From the NCBI RefSeq assembly GCF_017355985.1, contig NZ_JAFIQU010000012.1, positions 115,173-179,172 of the forward strand: 64,000 bases of DNA, in the 5' to 3' direction. Every line of letters starts with the position of its first letter. The stretch's first letter is position 1. This document shows, one piece after another, positions 28,859 to 37,160 of the stretch. The notes beneath the pieces were generated by a model. That model did no database searches and was not told the DNA's origin. It was given only the letters and a program-made list of their open reading frames with translations. The stretch is from Arenibaculum pallidiluteum. Lineage in GTDB: Bacteria > Pseudomonadota > Alphaproteobacteria > Azospirillales > Azospirillaceae. The position numbers were made by a program, and so were the translations under genes.

Positions 28859-28887
28859 CTTATAGACCTCGCGAAACCTCCCTTCAA
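28859..28887 (-). promoter_or_regulatory. Promoter of the minus-strand hcp array
   Basis: On the minus strand TTGAAG (28887-28882), 17 bp, TATAAG (28864-28859). The spacer ends in GCGAGGTC, as upstream of the channel gene. The -35 overlaps the stop of the TPR-methyltransferase gene, so the hcp array has its own start even though the upstream gene reads toward it. Confidence 0.6.
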
Positions 28888-30212
28888 GCTCTGCCGCCGA
28901 TCTTGGCGAGCACGCAGAGCAGGCCGCGCACCGGCCGACCGGCCTCGAAGCGCAGGCCCTCGGTGCCGAGCCCCGCGAGGGCCAGCAGGCCCCGGCTCGC
29001 TTCGCGCACGTGACCGATACCGTGGGCGTAGCGACCCGAGGGGGTCAGCCGCCAACCCTCGCCGGGCTCCTCCTCCAGGGTGAAGGCCATGACGCCGCCA
29101 GGGGCGAGCGCCCGGGACGCGGCGGCCACGACCGGCCGCAGGTCGCCGAAGTAGCAGAGCACGTCCGCGGCGAGGACGGCGTCGACCGAGCCCTCGGGCA
29201 ATGATTCGAGGAAGGAGACCAGTTCCGCCTCGTGCAGTTCGTGGTAGACGCCGCGCTCCCTCGCTCGGGCGAGCATGCCGGGCGAAATGTCCACTCCGAC
29301 CAGCCGGTGCCCGAGCGGAGCGAGACGCTCTCCCAGCAGGCCCGTACCGCAGCCTGCATCCACCACGGTGCCAGGCCCCCGGAGGCGGGCCTCGGCCACG
29401 GCGGCCACGACCTCGTGGGCCCGATAGCGCAGCCGCCCCACGAGGTGCTCGTCGAAGTCAGCCGCGCTGGCGTCGAAAAGGCGGCGGACATAGTCGGGCG
29501 GGGCGCGGTCCCGGCTGGGGCGGCCCGAGAGCGTGTCGCGGGTGTGGGCGACGACGCCGTTTCCCGGCAGCTCCTCCATCAGCCCGTCCAGAATCCCGAG
29601 AGCCTCGTCGAGCTCACCCGCCCGCTCCAGGAGCCGGGCGAGGAGGAAGCGGGCCTCGGCCCCGGGCTCGGCTGCTACGGCGAGGCGGCAGGCGCGGATC
29701 GCCTCGTCCATCATGCCGAGCCGGCCCAGCGCGTCCGCGGCCTTGAGCAGCAGCTCGGCGTCGGTCGGGGCAAGCCGCACGGCCCGCAGGATGGCCTGGG
29801 CGGCCCGGCGTCCATCGCGTCGGTCCCCATCGCGTCGGTCCAGGTGCAGCCCGCCCAGAAGGAGGTGCATGTTCGCGTCCGCGGGGTGGCGCGCAAGCCA
29901 GCCGCAGCCCGCTGCCAGCGCGCCCTCGATATCGCCGCCGCGCCGGCGGGCCTCGACCAGGTTGCGGAGCGCCAGGTCGTAGTCTGGCGCGATCCGGAGG
30001 GCGCGCGCGATGTGCCGCGCCGAGGCCCCTGCGTCGCCCAGGGCCGCGGCGACCACGCCCAGGTTCTGCCAGGCCTGAGGCGATGAGGGACGCCTCGCCA
30101 GCAGGTCGCGGTAGGCAGCGACCGCGCCCTCGGTGTCGCCCGCGGAGAAGAGCGCGTTGGCTGCATCGATGGCCGCGGCCTGGTCCGGCGCTGGGGCGGG
30201 GCAGTGATCCAT
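28884..30212 (-). CDS. TPR-repeat class I SAM methyltransferase
   Basis: A 442-residue protein. The N-terminal half (about residues 10-225) consists of TPR-like helix pairs (ANALFSAGDTEGAVAAYRDL, WQNLGVVAAALGDAGASARH, LLKAADALGRLGMMDEAIRA). The C-terminal half is a class I methyltransferase: VVDAGCGTGLLGERLAPLG is motif I, VGVDISPGML motif II and ALAPGGVMAFTLEEE motif IV/V. The substrate is unknown; this TPR-plus-methyltransferase layout is known from proteins that modify lipids, glycans or proteins. It reads toward the hcp array. A 15-bp tandem duplication lies in the TPR part. Confidence 0.85.
   Translation of the reverse strand: MDHCPAPAPDQAAAIDAANALFSAGDTEGAVAAYRDLLARRPSSPQAWQNLGVVAAALGDAGASARHIARALRIAPDYDLALRNLVEARRRGGDIEGALAAGCGWLARHPADANMHLLLGGLHLDRRDGDRRDGRRAAQAILRAVRLAPTDAELLLKAADALGRLGMMDEAIRACRLAVAAEPGAEARFLLARLLERAGELDEALGILDGLMEELPGNGVVAHTRDTLSGRPSRDRAPPDYVRRLFDASAADFDEHLVGRLRYRAHEVVAAVAEARLRGPGTVVDAGCGTGLLGERLAPLGHRLVGVDISPGMLARARERGVYHELHEAELVSFLESLPEGSVDAVLAADVLCYFGDLRPVVAAASRALAPGGVMAFTLEEEPGEGWRLTPSGRYAHGIGHVREASRGLLALAGLGTEGLRFEAGRPVRGLLCVLAKIGGRA
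29812..29841 (-). repeat. Perfect 15-bp tandem duplication in TPR gene
   Basis: CCATCGCGTCGGTCC occurs twice in direct succession (29812-29826 and 29827-29841), encoding a doubled DRRDG in the loop between two TPR units. It keeps the frame and looks like a recent slippage event. Confidence 0.9.
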
Positions 30213-30239
30213 GGACGCACACTATGCCCCGGGTCGCGG

Positions 30240-30270
30240 GGCGGCAACCACGGGCGTGGTTGTGGCCGCC
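30240..30270. promoter_or_regulatory. Hyphenated palindrome between divergent genes
   Basis: GGCGGC (30240-30245) pairs with GCCGCC (30265-30270), and inside it AACCACG (30246-30252) pairs with CGTGGTT (30255-30261). It sits between the divergent starts of the TPR-methyltransferase and the substrate-binding protein, the place expected for an operator serving both. Confidence 0.45.
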
Positions 30271-30357
30271 CAGTCCTTAGTTTATCCTCGTCTTCCGTGG
30301 CGATGTCACTTGGGCCTCGCTTTCGATCCTTTGGTGCAACGAGCCAGGCGACACGCC

Positions 30358-31380
30358 ATGACCAGGCTTCTGATCGCGGCCCTGATCACGCTCGCTCTCT
30401 GGCTGGTCCCGGGAGACGGTCGGGCTCAGCGCGCGGCGGCGCCCAAGGGCACGCACGAGAACCCCTTCAAGATCGAGATGATCGTGTTCCGGGGCTGCGA
30501 GGACGGCTGCCGGGGCTTCAGGGACTTCCTGGCAAGCCGCAAGGTCCCCGTGGAAATCCGGCTCCACGACGCCGCCACGGACGCGAACCGCATTCCCGGC
30601 TTCGTGGCCGAGATCAAGCAGCGCCGTCCCGACCTCGTGGTGACGTGGGGCACCACCACGGCCATGCGGACCTTCGGCCCCTTCGACGCGGCGGACACCT
30701 CGCCCTTCATCACGGACATTCCCGGCGTCTTCATGATCGTAGCGGCGCCCTTGGAGCTGAAGCTCGTCCCGGACCTCGCCTCGTCCCGGCGCAACATCAC
30801 GGGCACGCTCTACCTCGTTCCGGAGGCGGTGCAGATCGAGGCGGCGCAGAGCTACTTCGGCTTCAGCCGAGTTGGCGTGATCTACACGGCAACGGAGCAG
30901 AACTCGGTCGTCAACGTCCAGCAACTGCGCGAGACCGGCAAGCGCATGGGCTTCCAGGTCGTGGAGCGGACGGTTGCCACGGACAAGGACGGCAAGCCTG
31001 ATCCCGCCAGCATCCCGCGCCTCGTCAAGGAGCTCGCCGCGGAGCGTGTGGACCTGATCTACCAGGGGGCGGACACCTTCCTGAACATCAACCGCGTCGC
31101 GCTCACGGAAGAGGCCGTGCGCAGCGGCATCCCCGTCTTCGCCGCGGGCGAGGCGCCCGTGCGCACGGCCAAGGCGCTGATGGGGGTGGTCAACCAGTAC
31201 TACGTCGTGGGCCAGCTCACTGCACTCAAGGCCGAGCAAGTGCTGCGCGGCGCCCGACCGGAATCGATCCCCATCGAGGCGCCAAAGCGCTTCTCCTTCC
31301 TCGTCAACCTGCCCGTGGCCAAGGAGCTGAAGCTGTACCCGCCCATGAAGCTGATCCGTTTCGCCGAGTTCATCCAATGA
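30358..31380 (+). CDS. ABC-type substrate-binding protein (TrpX/PF04392-like)
   Basis: A 340-residue protein. ATG 30358 gives a signal peptide (MTRLLIAALITLALWLV, cleavage near GRAQ). The mature part has the ABC_sub_bind family look: KIEMIVFRGCEDGC, RPDLVVTWGTTTAMRTFG, RRNITGTLYLVPEAVQIEAA, RVGVIYTATEQNSVVNVQQL, and DLIYQGADTFLNINRVAL. No permease or ATPase gene is adjacent, so it may be an orphan or serve a remote transporter or sensor. Its stop overlaps the GNAT start by 4 bp. Confidence 0.82.
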   Translation: MTRLLIAALITLALWLVPGDGRAQRAAAPKGTHENPFKIEMIVFRGCEDGCRGFRDFLASRKVPVEIRLHDAATDANRIPGFVAEIKQRRPDLVVTWGTTTAMRTFGPFDAADTSPFITDIPGVFMIVAAPLELKLVPDLASSRRNITGTLYLVPEAVQIEAAQSYFGFSRVGVIYTATEQNSVVNVQQLRETGKRMGFQVVERTVATDKDGKPDPASIPRLVKELAAERVDLIYQGADTFLNINRVALTEEAVRSGIPVFAAGEAPVRTAKALMGVVNQYYVVGQLTALKAEQVLRGARPESIPIEAPKRFSFLVNLPVAKELKLYPPMKLIRFAEFIQ

Positions 31381-31874
31381 GCGCGGGGCATGCCTCCCTG
31401 GAAGCCCTGGCGCCGACCCGGATCAACATGTCCGCCCTCCGGTTCCGCTCGGCCCAGCCCGACGACCTGCCGAGCCTGCGGCGCCTCTACCTCCAGCTCG
31501 TGCCCGACGAGTCCCCGAGCATCGAGGACATGAGGTCGGCGCTGGCGCGCATGGACGCCCGGCCCGAGGCTGGCTTGGTGGTGGTCGGTGAACTGGGCGG
31601 GCGGGTCATCGCCACCTGCCAGTTGGTGATCTACGAGAACCTCGTGCGCACGCCCCGGATCAAGGCGCAGATCGACTCGGTGGTGGTGGACGCGGATTTC
31701 CGCGGCCAGGGCGTCGGGCGCAGCATGATGGAATGGGCCCTGGACCTCCTGAGCGCTCGCGGATGCGCCAAGGTGATCGTGGCGACCTCTTACGCCAGGA
31801 ACGTGGCCCACGAGCTGTACCGTCATCTCGGCTTCGAGGAGTTCGGCTACAGCTTCGTGAGGTCGCGGCCCTGA
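31377..31874 (+). CDS. GNAT-family N-acetyltransferase
   Basis: A 165-residue protein starting in an ATGA overlap with the substrate-binding gene; an internal ATG at 31428 could also serve. The GNAT core is clear: LRFRSAQPDDLPSLRRLYLQ, IDSVVVDADFRGQGVGRSMM (motif A with the Q/R-x-x-G-x-G/A acetyl-CoA loop), and NVAHELYRHLGFEEFGYSF (motif B). The acceptor is unknown. Translational coupling to a periplasmic binding protein is unusual and gives no clear hint of substrate. Confidence 0.88.
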   Translation: MSAGHASLEALAPTRINMSALRFRSAQPDDLPSLRRLYLQLVPDESPSIEDMRSALARMDARPEAGLVVVGELGGRVIATCQLVIYENLVRTPRIKAQIDSVVVDADFRGQGVGRSMMEWALDLLSARGCAKVIVATSYARNVAHELYRHLGFEEFGYSFVRSRP

Positions 31875-32081
31875 TGGCCTGACCGCATGGATCGCCGCCG
31901 ACCGCCAGTCGGGCCGGACCAGCGCCAGGTTCGGCGGCTCTTGCGCACGCGGGAGGCCGCTCTTGCCGTACCCGGGCGAAAGGCCGGGAGCGAAATCAAT
32001 CGGTAAGGATTGTTCGCGACCGTACGTCTCCCGGGTGCGAATCCGGCGTCCGGCGACCAGCGAACCTCTGGAGGTGGTGTA

Positions 32082-32474
32082 ATGGCACAGGCTGTTTGCG
32101 CGGGCGCCATGATGATGTGCAGCTTCGGCATGGCCCCCTCGACCCTGGCGGTGCTGCCCGCCAACCGGGTCACAGCGGGCGGGCCGCCTGCCGCCAATAT
32201 CATGGACAACAAACCCTTCGTGAACGTGCCGCCCTTCGGCATGTGCACGAGCCCGGCCAATCCCCAGGTCGCCTCCAAGATTCCGGTGCCGCCCCCCGGC
32301 GTGATCAAGCCACAGCCCTGCACGCCAACCATCCCCGCGCCCTGGGTGCCCGGCTCGCCCACCGTCATGGTGGCCAACATGCCCGCCCTGAGCAGCACAT
32401 CGAAGCTGATGTGCGCCTACGGAGGCGTGATCCAGATCGTCCTCCCCGGCCAGTTCACGACGATGGTGCCCTGA
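32082..32474 (+). CDS. DUF4280 PAAR-like protein
   Basis: A 130-residue protein with a very strong GGAGGTGG ribosome site before ATG 32082. It matches the DUF4280 pattern well: CAGAMMMCSFGMAPSTLAVL, ANIMDNKPFVNVPPFGMC, SPANPQVASK, TPTIPAPWVPGSPTVMV and SSTSKLMCAYGGVIQIVLPG. Members of this family are treated as PAAR-like tip proteins that sharpen the VgrG spike and load effectors. No PAAR motif protein occurs elsewhere in the window, so this is probably the tip of this T6SS. It is a stand-alone domain without toxin extension. Confidence 0.85.
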   Translation: MAQAVCAGAMMMCSFGMAPSTLAVLPANRVTAGGPPAANIMDNKPFVNVPPFGMCTSPANPQVASKIPVPPPGVIKPQPCTPTIPAPWVPGSPTVMVANMPALSSTSKLMCAYGGVIQIVLPGQFTTMVP

Positions 32475-32722
32475 GGCCGGCAGATCTGGAGGGGAGGCCG
32501 ATCCGGCTCGGCCGCTGGCGGCATCGGGGTGAGCACAGGAACCCATGCCTGCGGGCGAGACGCGGGGCATGGGCGCCAAGGACTTGCATTCATCCTGCCG
32601 GGACCGGCTTTTCTGCTCGGCGACAAGCTGACCGCGCCGGAAACCGGCGCCGAGAGGGCGAAATCAGCCCCTGATCCCTGCGAGCGGATGAAGCGACCCG
32701 GTTCGAGAGCATCGGGTCCGGC

Positions 32723-33484
32723 TCAGAGCTGCACGCCGCGGGTCAGCGCGCCGTCCACCACCAGGTTGGTGCCGGTCACGAAGCTGGCGGCGGGGCTCGC
32801 CAGGAAGGCGACGGCATTGGCGACCTCCTGGGCGGTGCCCATGCGGCCCGTCGGGTTCAAGGCCAGGGCTTCGGCGTAGAGGTCCTGCAGGTTGTTCCTG
32901 GCGTAGTCCCAGAAGCCGCCCTCGAAGAAGGTGTTTCCGGGAGAGACCGTATTGGCACGGATGCCCTTGGAGGCGAGCTTGAAGGCAAGGCCCTGGGTGT
33001 AGTGCACCAGCGCCGCCTTGAAGGCGCCATAGGGGCCCGCGGCGAAGTCGATCTCGCGGCCGGAGACGCTGGAGATCGTCACGATGGCCGGTGCCCGGCT
33101 CTCGGCCAGGAAGGGCATGGCGGCATCGACCATGCGCACCGTGTGCATCATGTCGACCTCGAAGCCCTTCCGCCAGCTCTCCTCGTCGTTGGAGACCGCG
33201 AGGGCGCTGACATTGGCAACCGCGATGTCGATGCCGCCGAAGGCCTCACCGGCATCCGCCACCCACGCCTTCAGCGCGTTCGCACCGGCCACGTCCAGAG
33301 CGCGGCCGAAGGCCTGCACGCCCTTGCCGCGCAGCGACGCCAGCGCCTCGTCCACCTCGCCCTGCACGCGGGCGCAGATCGCCACGTTCGCGCCCTCGCC
33401 TGCCAGCGTCTCGGCGATGGCGCGCCCGATCCCCTTGGTCCCGCCCGTGACCAGGGCGTTCAGACCCCGCAGTCCCAGATCCAT
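32723..33484 (-). CDS. SDR-family oxidoreductase
   Basis: A 253-residue classical short-chain dehydrogenase. The cofactor loop is TGGTKGIG (residues 13-20), the NNAG-equivalent is VANVSA, the active serine lies in TISSVSG and the YxxxK pair is YGAFK. The end GTNLVVDGALTRGVQL is typical. It is the last gene of the minus-strand amide operon, 88 bp after the amidase. The substrate is unknown; it may oxidise the alcohol or aldehyde moiety released from the amide, which is inference. Confidence 0.9.
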   Translation of the reverse strand: MDLGLRGLNALVTGGTKGIGRAIAETLAGEGANVAICARVQGEVDEALASLRGKGVQAFGRALDVAGANALKAWVADAGEAFGGIDIAVANVSALAVSNDEESWRKGFEVDMMHTVRMVDAAMPFLAESRAPAIVTISSVSGREIDFAAGPYGAFKAALVHYTQGLAFKLASKGIRANTVSPGNTFFEGGFWDYARNNLQDLYAEALALNPTGRMGTAQEVANAVAFLASPAASFVTGTNLVVDGALTRGVQL

Positions 33485-33518
33485 GACCTCCTCCGTTCCG
33501 CAGTGGTGGGCAGCAGTT

Positions 33519-33563
33519 GTTCCGGACGGGGCGCCCCCGCAGCCGTTCCGGACAGGGGCGCCC
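33519..33563. repeat. Near-perfect direct repeat between SDR and amidase genes
   Basis: GTTCCGGACGGGGCGCCC (33519-33536) recurs as GTTCCGGACAGGGGCGCCC (33545-33563), one base longer, with starts 26 bp apart. Each copy contains the palindrome GGGCGCCC or GGGGCGCCC. It could be a local duplication or a pair of protein-binding sites. Confidence 0.5.
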
Positions 33564-33572
33564 TCTCCGCCT

Positions 33573-34562
33573 TCAGGCCAGGAGCGACTTCGCGATGGAG
33601 GCGCCCAGCGTGTATTTCGGGTCGACCATGTTGCCGAGCCGCACCCGCCCCGCCTGGGTCAGCAGCATGTAGGCGTCGAGCTCGTCGAAGCCGTACTCGG
33701 CCGCCATCCAGCGCACGAGCTCGCGATAGGCGATGCGCGCCGCGTCCTCCATGGGGCGGCCCGAGCCGATCGTCATGATGCGCTCGGCGGTCTCCAGCCG
33801 CGGCCATTTGAACCTCCAGCCCTTGATCAGGTCGATCTGGACGGTGGTCACGGTCGGATGCTCCAGGGCGACGCCGCAGAGCTCGCCGTCGCCCTGCGCC
33901 GCGTGGCAGTCGCCGAGATAGAGCAGCGCGCCCGGGGCATTGACCGGCAGGTAGATCACCGCGCCCGGCGCCACGTCGGGCAGGTCCATGTTGCCGCCGT
34001 AATAGTCCGGCTGCAGCGAGGTGATGGCCTCGATCTCGGGCGAGGTGCCGATGGTCCCGATGAAGGGCTCGTAGGGCAGCGTGATCTTGTCGGACCACTT
34101 CACCCCCTTCACGGGGTCCACCTCGACCTTTCTCACCTTCTCGGGGAGCGGGGCGTTCAGCAGCGCCGTGTCGCCCGTGCCGACGAGCCCGCCGAACTCC
34201 GGGATCAGGCAGGTGGTCCCGCAGGGCTGCGGCCCGCGCGGCACGATCGACTTGATGTAGACCGCGAGCGTGTCGCCCTTTTCGGCGCCCTCCACGTAGA
34301 TCGGCCCGTTCTGGGGGTTCAGGTACGGGAAGTTCAGCTTCTCGGAGGGGCGGTCGGTCTCCGACTTGATCGCGCCCTCGAAGGCGTCGTGCGTCTCGGC
34401 CGAGACGACGGCGCCGGGCTGCACGGTCAGAACCGGCTTGGCATAGGGCCCGTAGACGTAGTGGTACTTGCCCTGCGTCTTCTCGGTGATCGCATGTTCC
34501 GAGCGTGCTTCGCCGCGCGCGACGCCCCGGCGGGCCATGATGGACGTTTCGAGCCAGGACAT
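33573..34562 (-). CDS. fmdA: Acetamidase/formamidase (FmdA/AmdA family)
   Basis: A 329-residue FmdA_AmdA-family amidohydrolase. Family landmarks are VVSAETHDAFEGAI, NPQNGPIYVEGAEKGDTLAVYI, GTIGTSPE, NMDLPDVAPGAVIYLPVNAPGA and LGDCHAAQGDGELCGVALE. It hydrolyses short aliphatic amides such as formamide to ammonia and the acid. The upstream genes encode an amide-type ABC transporter and AmiC/AmiR, which fits this substrate range. It lies 73 bp after the last transporter ATPase gene. Confidence 0.9.
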   Translation of the reverse strand: MSWLETSIMARRGVARGEARSEHAITEKTQGKYHYVYGPYAKPVLTVQPGAVVSAETHDAFEGAIKSETDRPSEKLNFPYLNPQNGPIYVEGAEKGDTLAVYIKSIVPRGPQPCGTTCLIPEFGGLVGTGDTALLNAPLPEKVRKVEVDPVKGVKWSDKITLPYEPFIGTIGTSPEIEAITSLQPDYYGGNMDLPDVAPGAVIYLPVNAPGALLYLGDCHAAQGDGELCGVALEHPTVTTVQIDLIKGWRFKWPRLETAERIMTIGSGRPMEDAARIAYRELVRWMAAEYGFDELDAYMLLTQAGRVRLGNMVDPKYTLGASIAKSLLA

Positions 34563-34635
34563 GGATTCCTCCTATCGTCTGTGGTTTCGGTTCGTGATTG
34601 CGGTTCGCGGGTTCGGCCCGTGGGTTCGGCCCGTC

Positions 34636-35352
34636 TCAGACCGCGAGGTAGCGGCGGACGGTGTCGCGGTCGGACAGCGCCTCCGCGTCGAGCTCCGCGA
34701 CGATGCGCCCCTTGTCCATGACGTAGCAGCGCTGGGCCATGGCCCGGATCATGTCGAGGTTCTGCTCGACCAGGATGATCGTCAGACCCGTCGCGCGGTT
34801 CAGGGCCACCATGCGCTGCCCGATTTCCTGCACGATGGAGGGCTGAATGCCCTCCGACGGCTCGTCGAGAAGGATCAGGCCCGGCCGGCCGATCAGGACC
34901 CGGGCGATGGCGAGCTGCTGCTGCTGTCCGCCCGACATCGTCCCGGCGCGCTGGGCCCGCCGCTCCGCAAGGATCGGGAAGGACGCGTAGATCTCGTCGT
35001 AGTCGGCCCGGGGAACGGGTCCGTTGCGCAGCATCTCGCCGACCCGGAGGTTCTCCTCGACGGTCATGCGGGGGAAGACGTCGCGCCCCTGGGGCACGTA
35101 GCCGACGCCGAGCCGCGCGCGGCGGTGCGCCGGAAGGCCGTCGATGGGCCTGCCCTCCAGGGTGACCGACCCGGCCGAGGCCGGCAGCAGGCCCATCAGC
35201 GTCTTCATCAGCGTGCTCTTGCCGACGCCGTTGCGCCCGATGACGGCGACGATCTCGCCCCTGCGGACCGCCAGGTCCACGTTCTGCAGCACGGGCTTGC
35301 CGCCGTATCCGGCCCGCAGCCCCGTCGTCGCGAGCAGGGTTCCGTCAGGCAT
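34636..35352 (-). CDS. Amide/urea-type ABC transporter ATPase 2 (LivF/UrtE-like)
   Basis: A 238-residue ABC ATPase. ATG 35352 is chosen because it gives MPDGTLLATTGLRAGYGG, the normal start. Walker A is GRNGVGKSTLMKT, the signature MSGGQQQQLAIAR and Walker B LILLDEPSEGIQPS. The FPRMTVEENLRVG segment is typical of LivF/UrtE. It overlaps the start region of the preceding ATPase gene by 8 bp. It energises uptake together with ATPase 1 and the two permeases. Confidence 0.92.
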   Translation of the reverse strand: MPDGTLLATTGLRAGYGGKPVLQNVDLAVRRGEIVAVIGRNGVGKSTLMKTLMGLLPASAGSVTLEGRPIDGLPAHRRARLGVGYVPQGRDVFPRMTVEENLRVGEMLRNGPVPRADYDEIYASFPILAERRAQRAGTMSGGQQQQLAIARVLIGRPGLILLDEPSEGIQPSIVQEIGQRMVALNRATGLTIILVEQNLDMIRAMAQRCYVMDKGRIVAELDAEALSDRDTVRRYLAV

Positions 35353-36061
35353 GGACCTCTCCCAGATAGATGGCGGCCACGCGCTCGTCGGCGACGATCT
35401 CGCCGATCGTGCCCTGGGCGAAGACGCGGCCCATGTGCAGGACCGTGACGCGGTCGGCGACCTGGCGGACGAAGTCCATGTCGTGCTCGACCGCAAGCAC
35501 CGTGACCCCGCCTCGCCGGAGCTCCTTCACCATCTCGCCGGTCGCATGGGTCTCGTCCGGCGACATGCCGGCGGTCGGCTCGTCCAGCAGCAGCAGCTTC
35601 GGCTTCAGGGCCACGGCCATGCCGATCTCCAGCCACTGCTTCTGCCCGTGGCTCAGGTTCCCGGCGAGCTGCCCCGCGGCATCGCGCAGCGAGAGGAAGC
35701 CCAGCAGCTCGTCGATCTCCTGGCGCAGGGAGCCATGGTCCAGGTGGTGCTGCAGCGCGATCTCCAGGTTCTGGCGTACGCTGAGCGCCTTGAAGATGCC
35801 CGGCACCTGGAACTTCACGCTCATGCCCCGGCGGATGCGCTCGAAGGACTTCAGGCGCGTGATGTCCTCGCCGTCGTAGAGGACCTGGCCGCTGGAGGGC
35901 TGGTGCTCTCCCAGGATCAGGCGGAAGAGCGTGCTCTTGCCGGCGCCGTTGGGGCCGATCAGGCAATGGATCTCGCCGGCCGGGATCGCCAGGTTCACGT
36001 CGGCCGTCACGTGAAGGCCGCCGAAATGCTTGTTGAGGCCCCGGGTTTCGAGGATCGGCAT
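35345..36061 (-). CDS. Amide/urea-type ABC transporter ATPase 1 (LivG/UrtD-like)
   Basis: A 238-residue ABC ATPase starting MPILETRGLNKHFGGLHVTA at 36061, two bases after the permease stop. Walker A is GPNGAGKSTLFRL, the signature LSHGQKQWLEIGMA and Walker B LLLLDEPTAGMSPDE. The GMSVKFQVPGIFKALSV segment and the QKQWLEI signature are those of UrtD. It completes the ABC pair with the adjacent UrtE-like ATPase. Confidence 0.92.
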   Translation of the reverse strand: MPILETRGLNKHFGGLHVTADVNLAIPAGEIHCLIGPNGAGKSTLFRLILGEHQPSSGQVLYDGEDITRLKSFERIRRGMSVKFQVPGIFKALSVRQNLEIALQHHLDHGSLRQEIDELLGFLSLRDAAGQLAGNLSHGQKQWLEIGMAVALKPKLLLLDEPTAGMSPDETHATGEMVKELRRGGVTVLAVEHDMDFVRQVADRVTVLHMGRVFAQGTIGEIVADERVAAIYLGEVHA

Positions 36062-36063
36062 GC

Positions 36064-37140
36064 TCAGCCCTCCGCCTCGGTGATGGCGCGCACCGCGGAC
36101 CTCCGCCCGAAGCGGCCCGGCAGCTTCAGCAGCGCGGTGACGATGCCCTCGGGCGCGGCCAGGACCGTGACCACCAGCAGCGCCCCCATGACCACCAGCG
36201 CGTACTGGCTGCCGTGGATCGTGAGCGCCTGGAAGAGCGCCAGGATCGCCAGCGTCCCGACCAGCGTCGCCGTCAGGTCCGAGCGGCCGCCAACGGCGAC
36301 CCAGATGATGGGCAGGGCCGCGGCCGTTATGCCCATGCTGGACGGCGTGATGTACTGGCCCCACGACGTGTAGAGCACGCCCGACAGGCCCGCGAGCGCG
36401 GCGCCGATCACGAAGGCGCCGAGCTGGTACCTCCGGATGTCGTAGCCGAGCATCTCAGCCCGCTCGGGATTCTCGCGGATCGCGACGAGCACGTTGCCGA
36501 AGCGCGAGTTCACGAGGATCCTGAGGGCCAGATAGACCACCAGCAGGAGCGTCAGGAGCACGTAGTAGAGCGCGACGTCGGGAAAGAGCACGATGTCGCC
36601 GCCGAACCACGGCACGGTCAGCGGCGGCATGCCGCTCATGCCGTTGAACCCGTTGAGGCGGGCGGCGCCGATGCGCCATTCGGGCCCCGCGGTCTGCGCC
36701 ATGAACCGCTCGAAGACCAGAGTCACCGACAGCGTGACGATTCCCAGGAAGACGCCGCTGATGCGGCCGAAGAACAGGAAATAGCCGAGGACGACCGCGA
36801 GGAGCGCGGCGGCCGCGACCGCCAGCACGAGGGCCAGCAGGGTGAAGCCGTAGGCCTCGCCGAAGTTGAGGGTCAGGACGCCGTAGCCGTAGCCGGCCAT
36901 GCCGAAGAAGGCGGTCTGCCCGAAGCTCAGCACGCCGCCGTAGCCCCAGATCAGGCAGAGGCCCAGCGCCATGAAGGTCCAGGTCAGGAAGTAGGCGGTG
37001 TTGCCGACGGTGTAGCCGTCGGCCAGCAGCGGGTAGCCGTAGGCCGCGGCCAGCACGACGGCGAAGCCACCCCAGAACGCCGGGCCGCGGCCCAGGGTCT
37101 GTGGCCCCTCGATGCGGGAGATCAGGCGGGCGAAGGACAT
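36064..37140 (-). CDS. fmdF: Amide/urea-type ABC permease 2 (UrtC/FmdF-like)
   Basis: A 358-residue LivM-type permease. ATG 37140 opens a short cytoplasmic segment before about nine hydrophobic helices. Recognisable parts are GYGGVLSFGQTAFFGMAGY, GVFLGIVTLSVTLVFERFM, VAIRENPERAEMLGYDIRRY (the EAA-like coupling loop) and GLSGVLYTSWGQYITPSS. The symbol follows the short-chain amide transporter FmdDEF of methylotrophs; most databases would call it a urea permease. Its neighbours favour amides. Confidence 0.82.
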   Translation of the reverse strand: MSFARLISRIEGPQTLGRGPAFWGGFAVVLAAAYGYPLLADGYTVGNTAYFLTWTFMALGLCLIWGYGGVLSFGQTAFFGMAGYGYGVLTLNFGEAYGFTLLALVLAVAAAALLAVVLGYFLFFGRISGVFLGIVTLSVTLVFERFMAQTAGPEWRIGAARLNGFNGMSGMPPLTVPWFGGDIVLFPDVALYYVLLTLLLVVYLALRILVNSRFGNVLVAIRENPERAEMLGYDIRRYQLGAFVIGAALAGLSGVLYTSWGQYITPSSMGITAAALPIIWVAVGGRSDLTATLVGTLAILALFQALTIHGSQYALVVMGALLVVTVLAAPEGIVTALLKLPGRFGRRSAVRAITEAEG

Positions 37141-37160
37141 GGGGCTCGGTCTCCGTCCGC

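Noticed and set aside
31875..32081. Gap before DUF4280 gene considered as riboswitch or RNA gene
   Set aside because: It is about 200 bp with no recognisable conserved fold; only the strong ribosome site can be supported.
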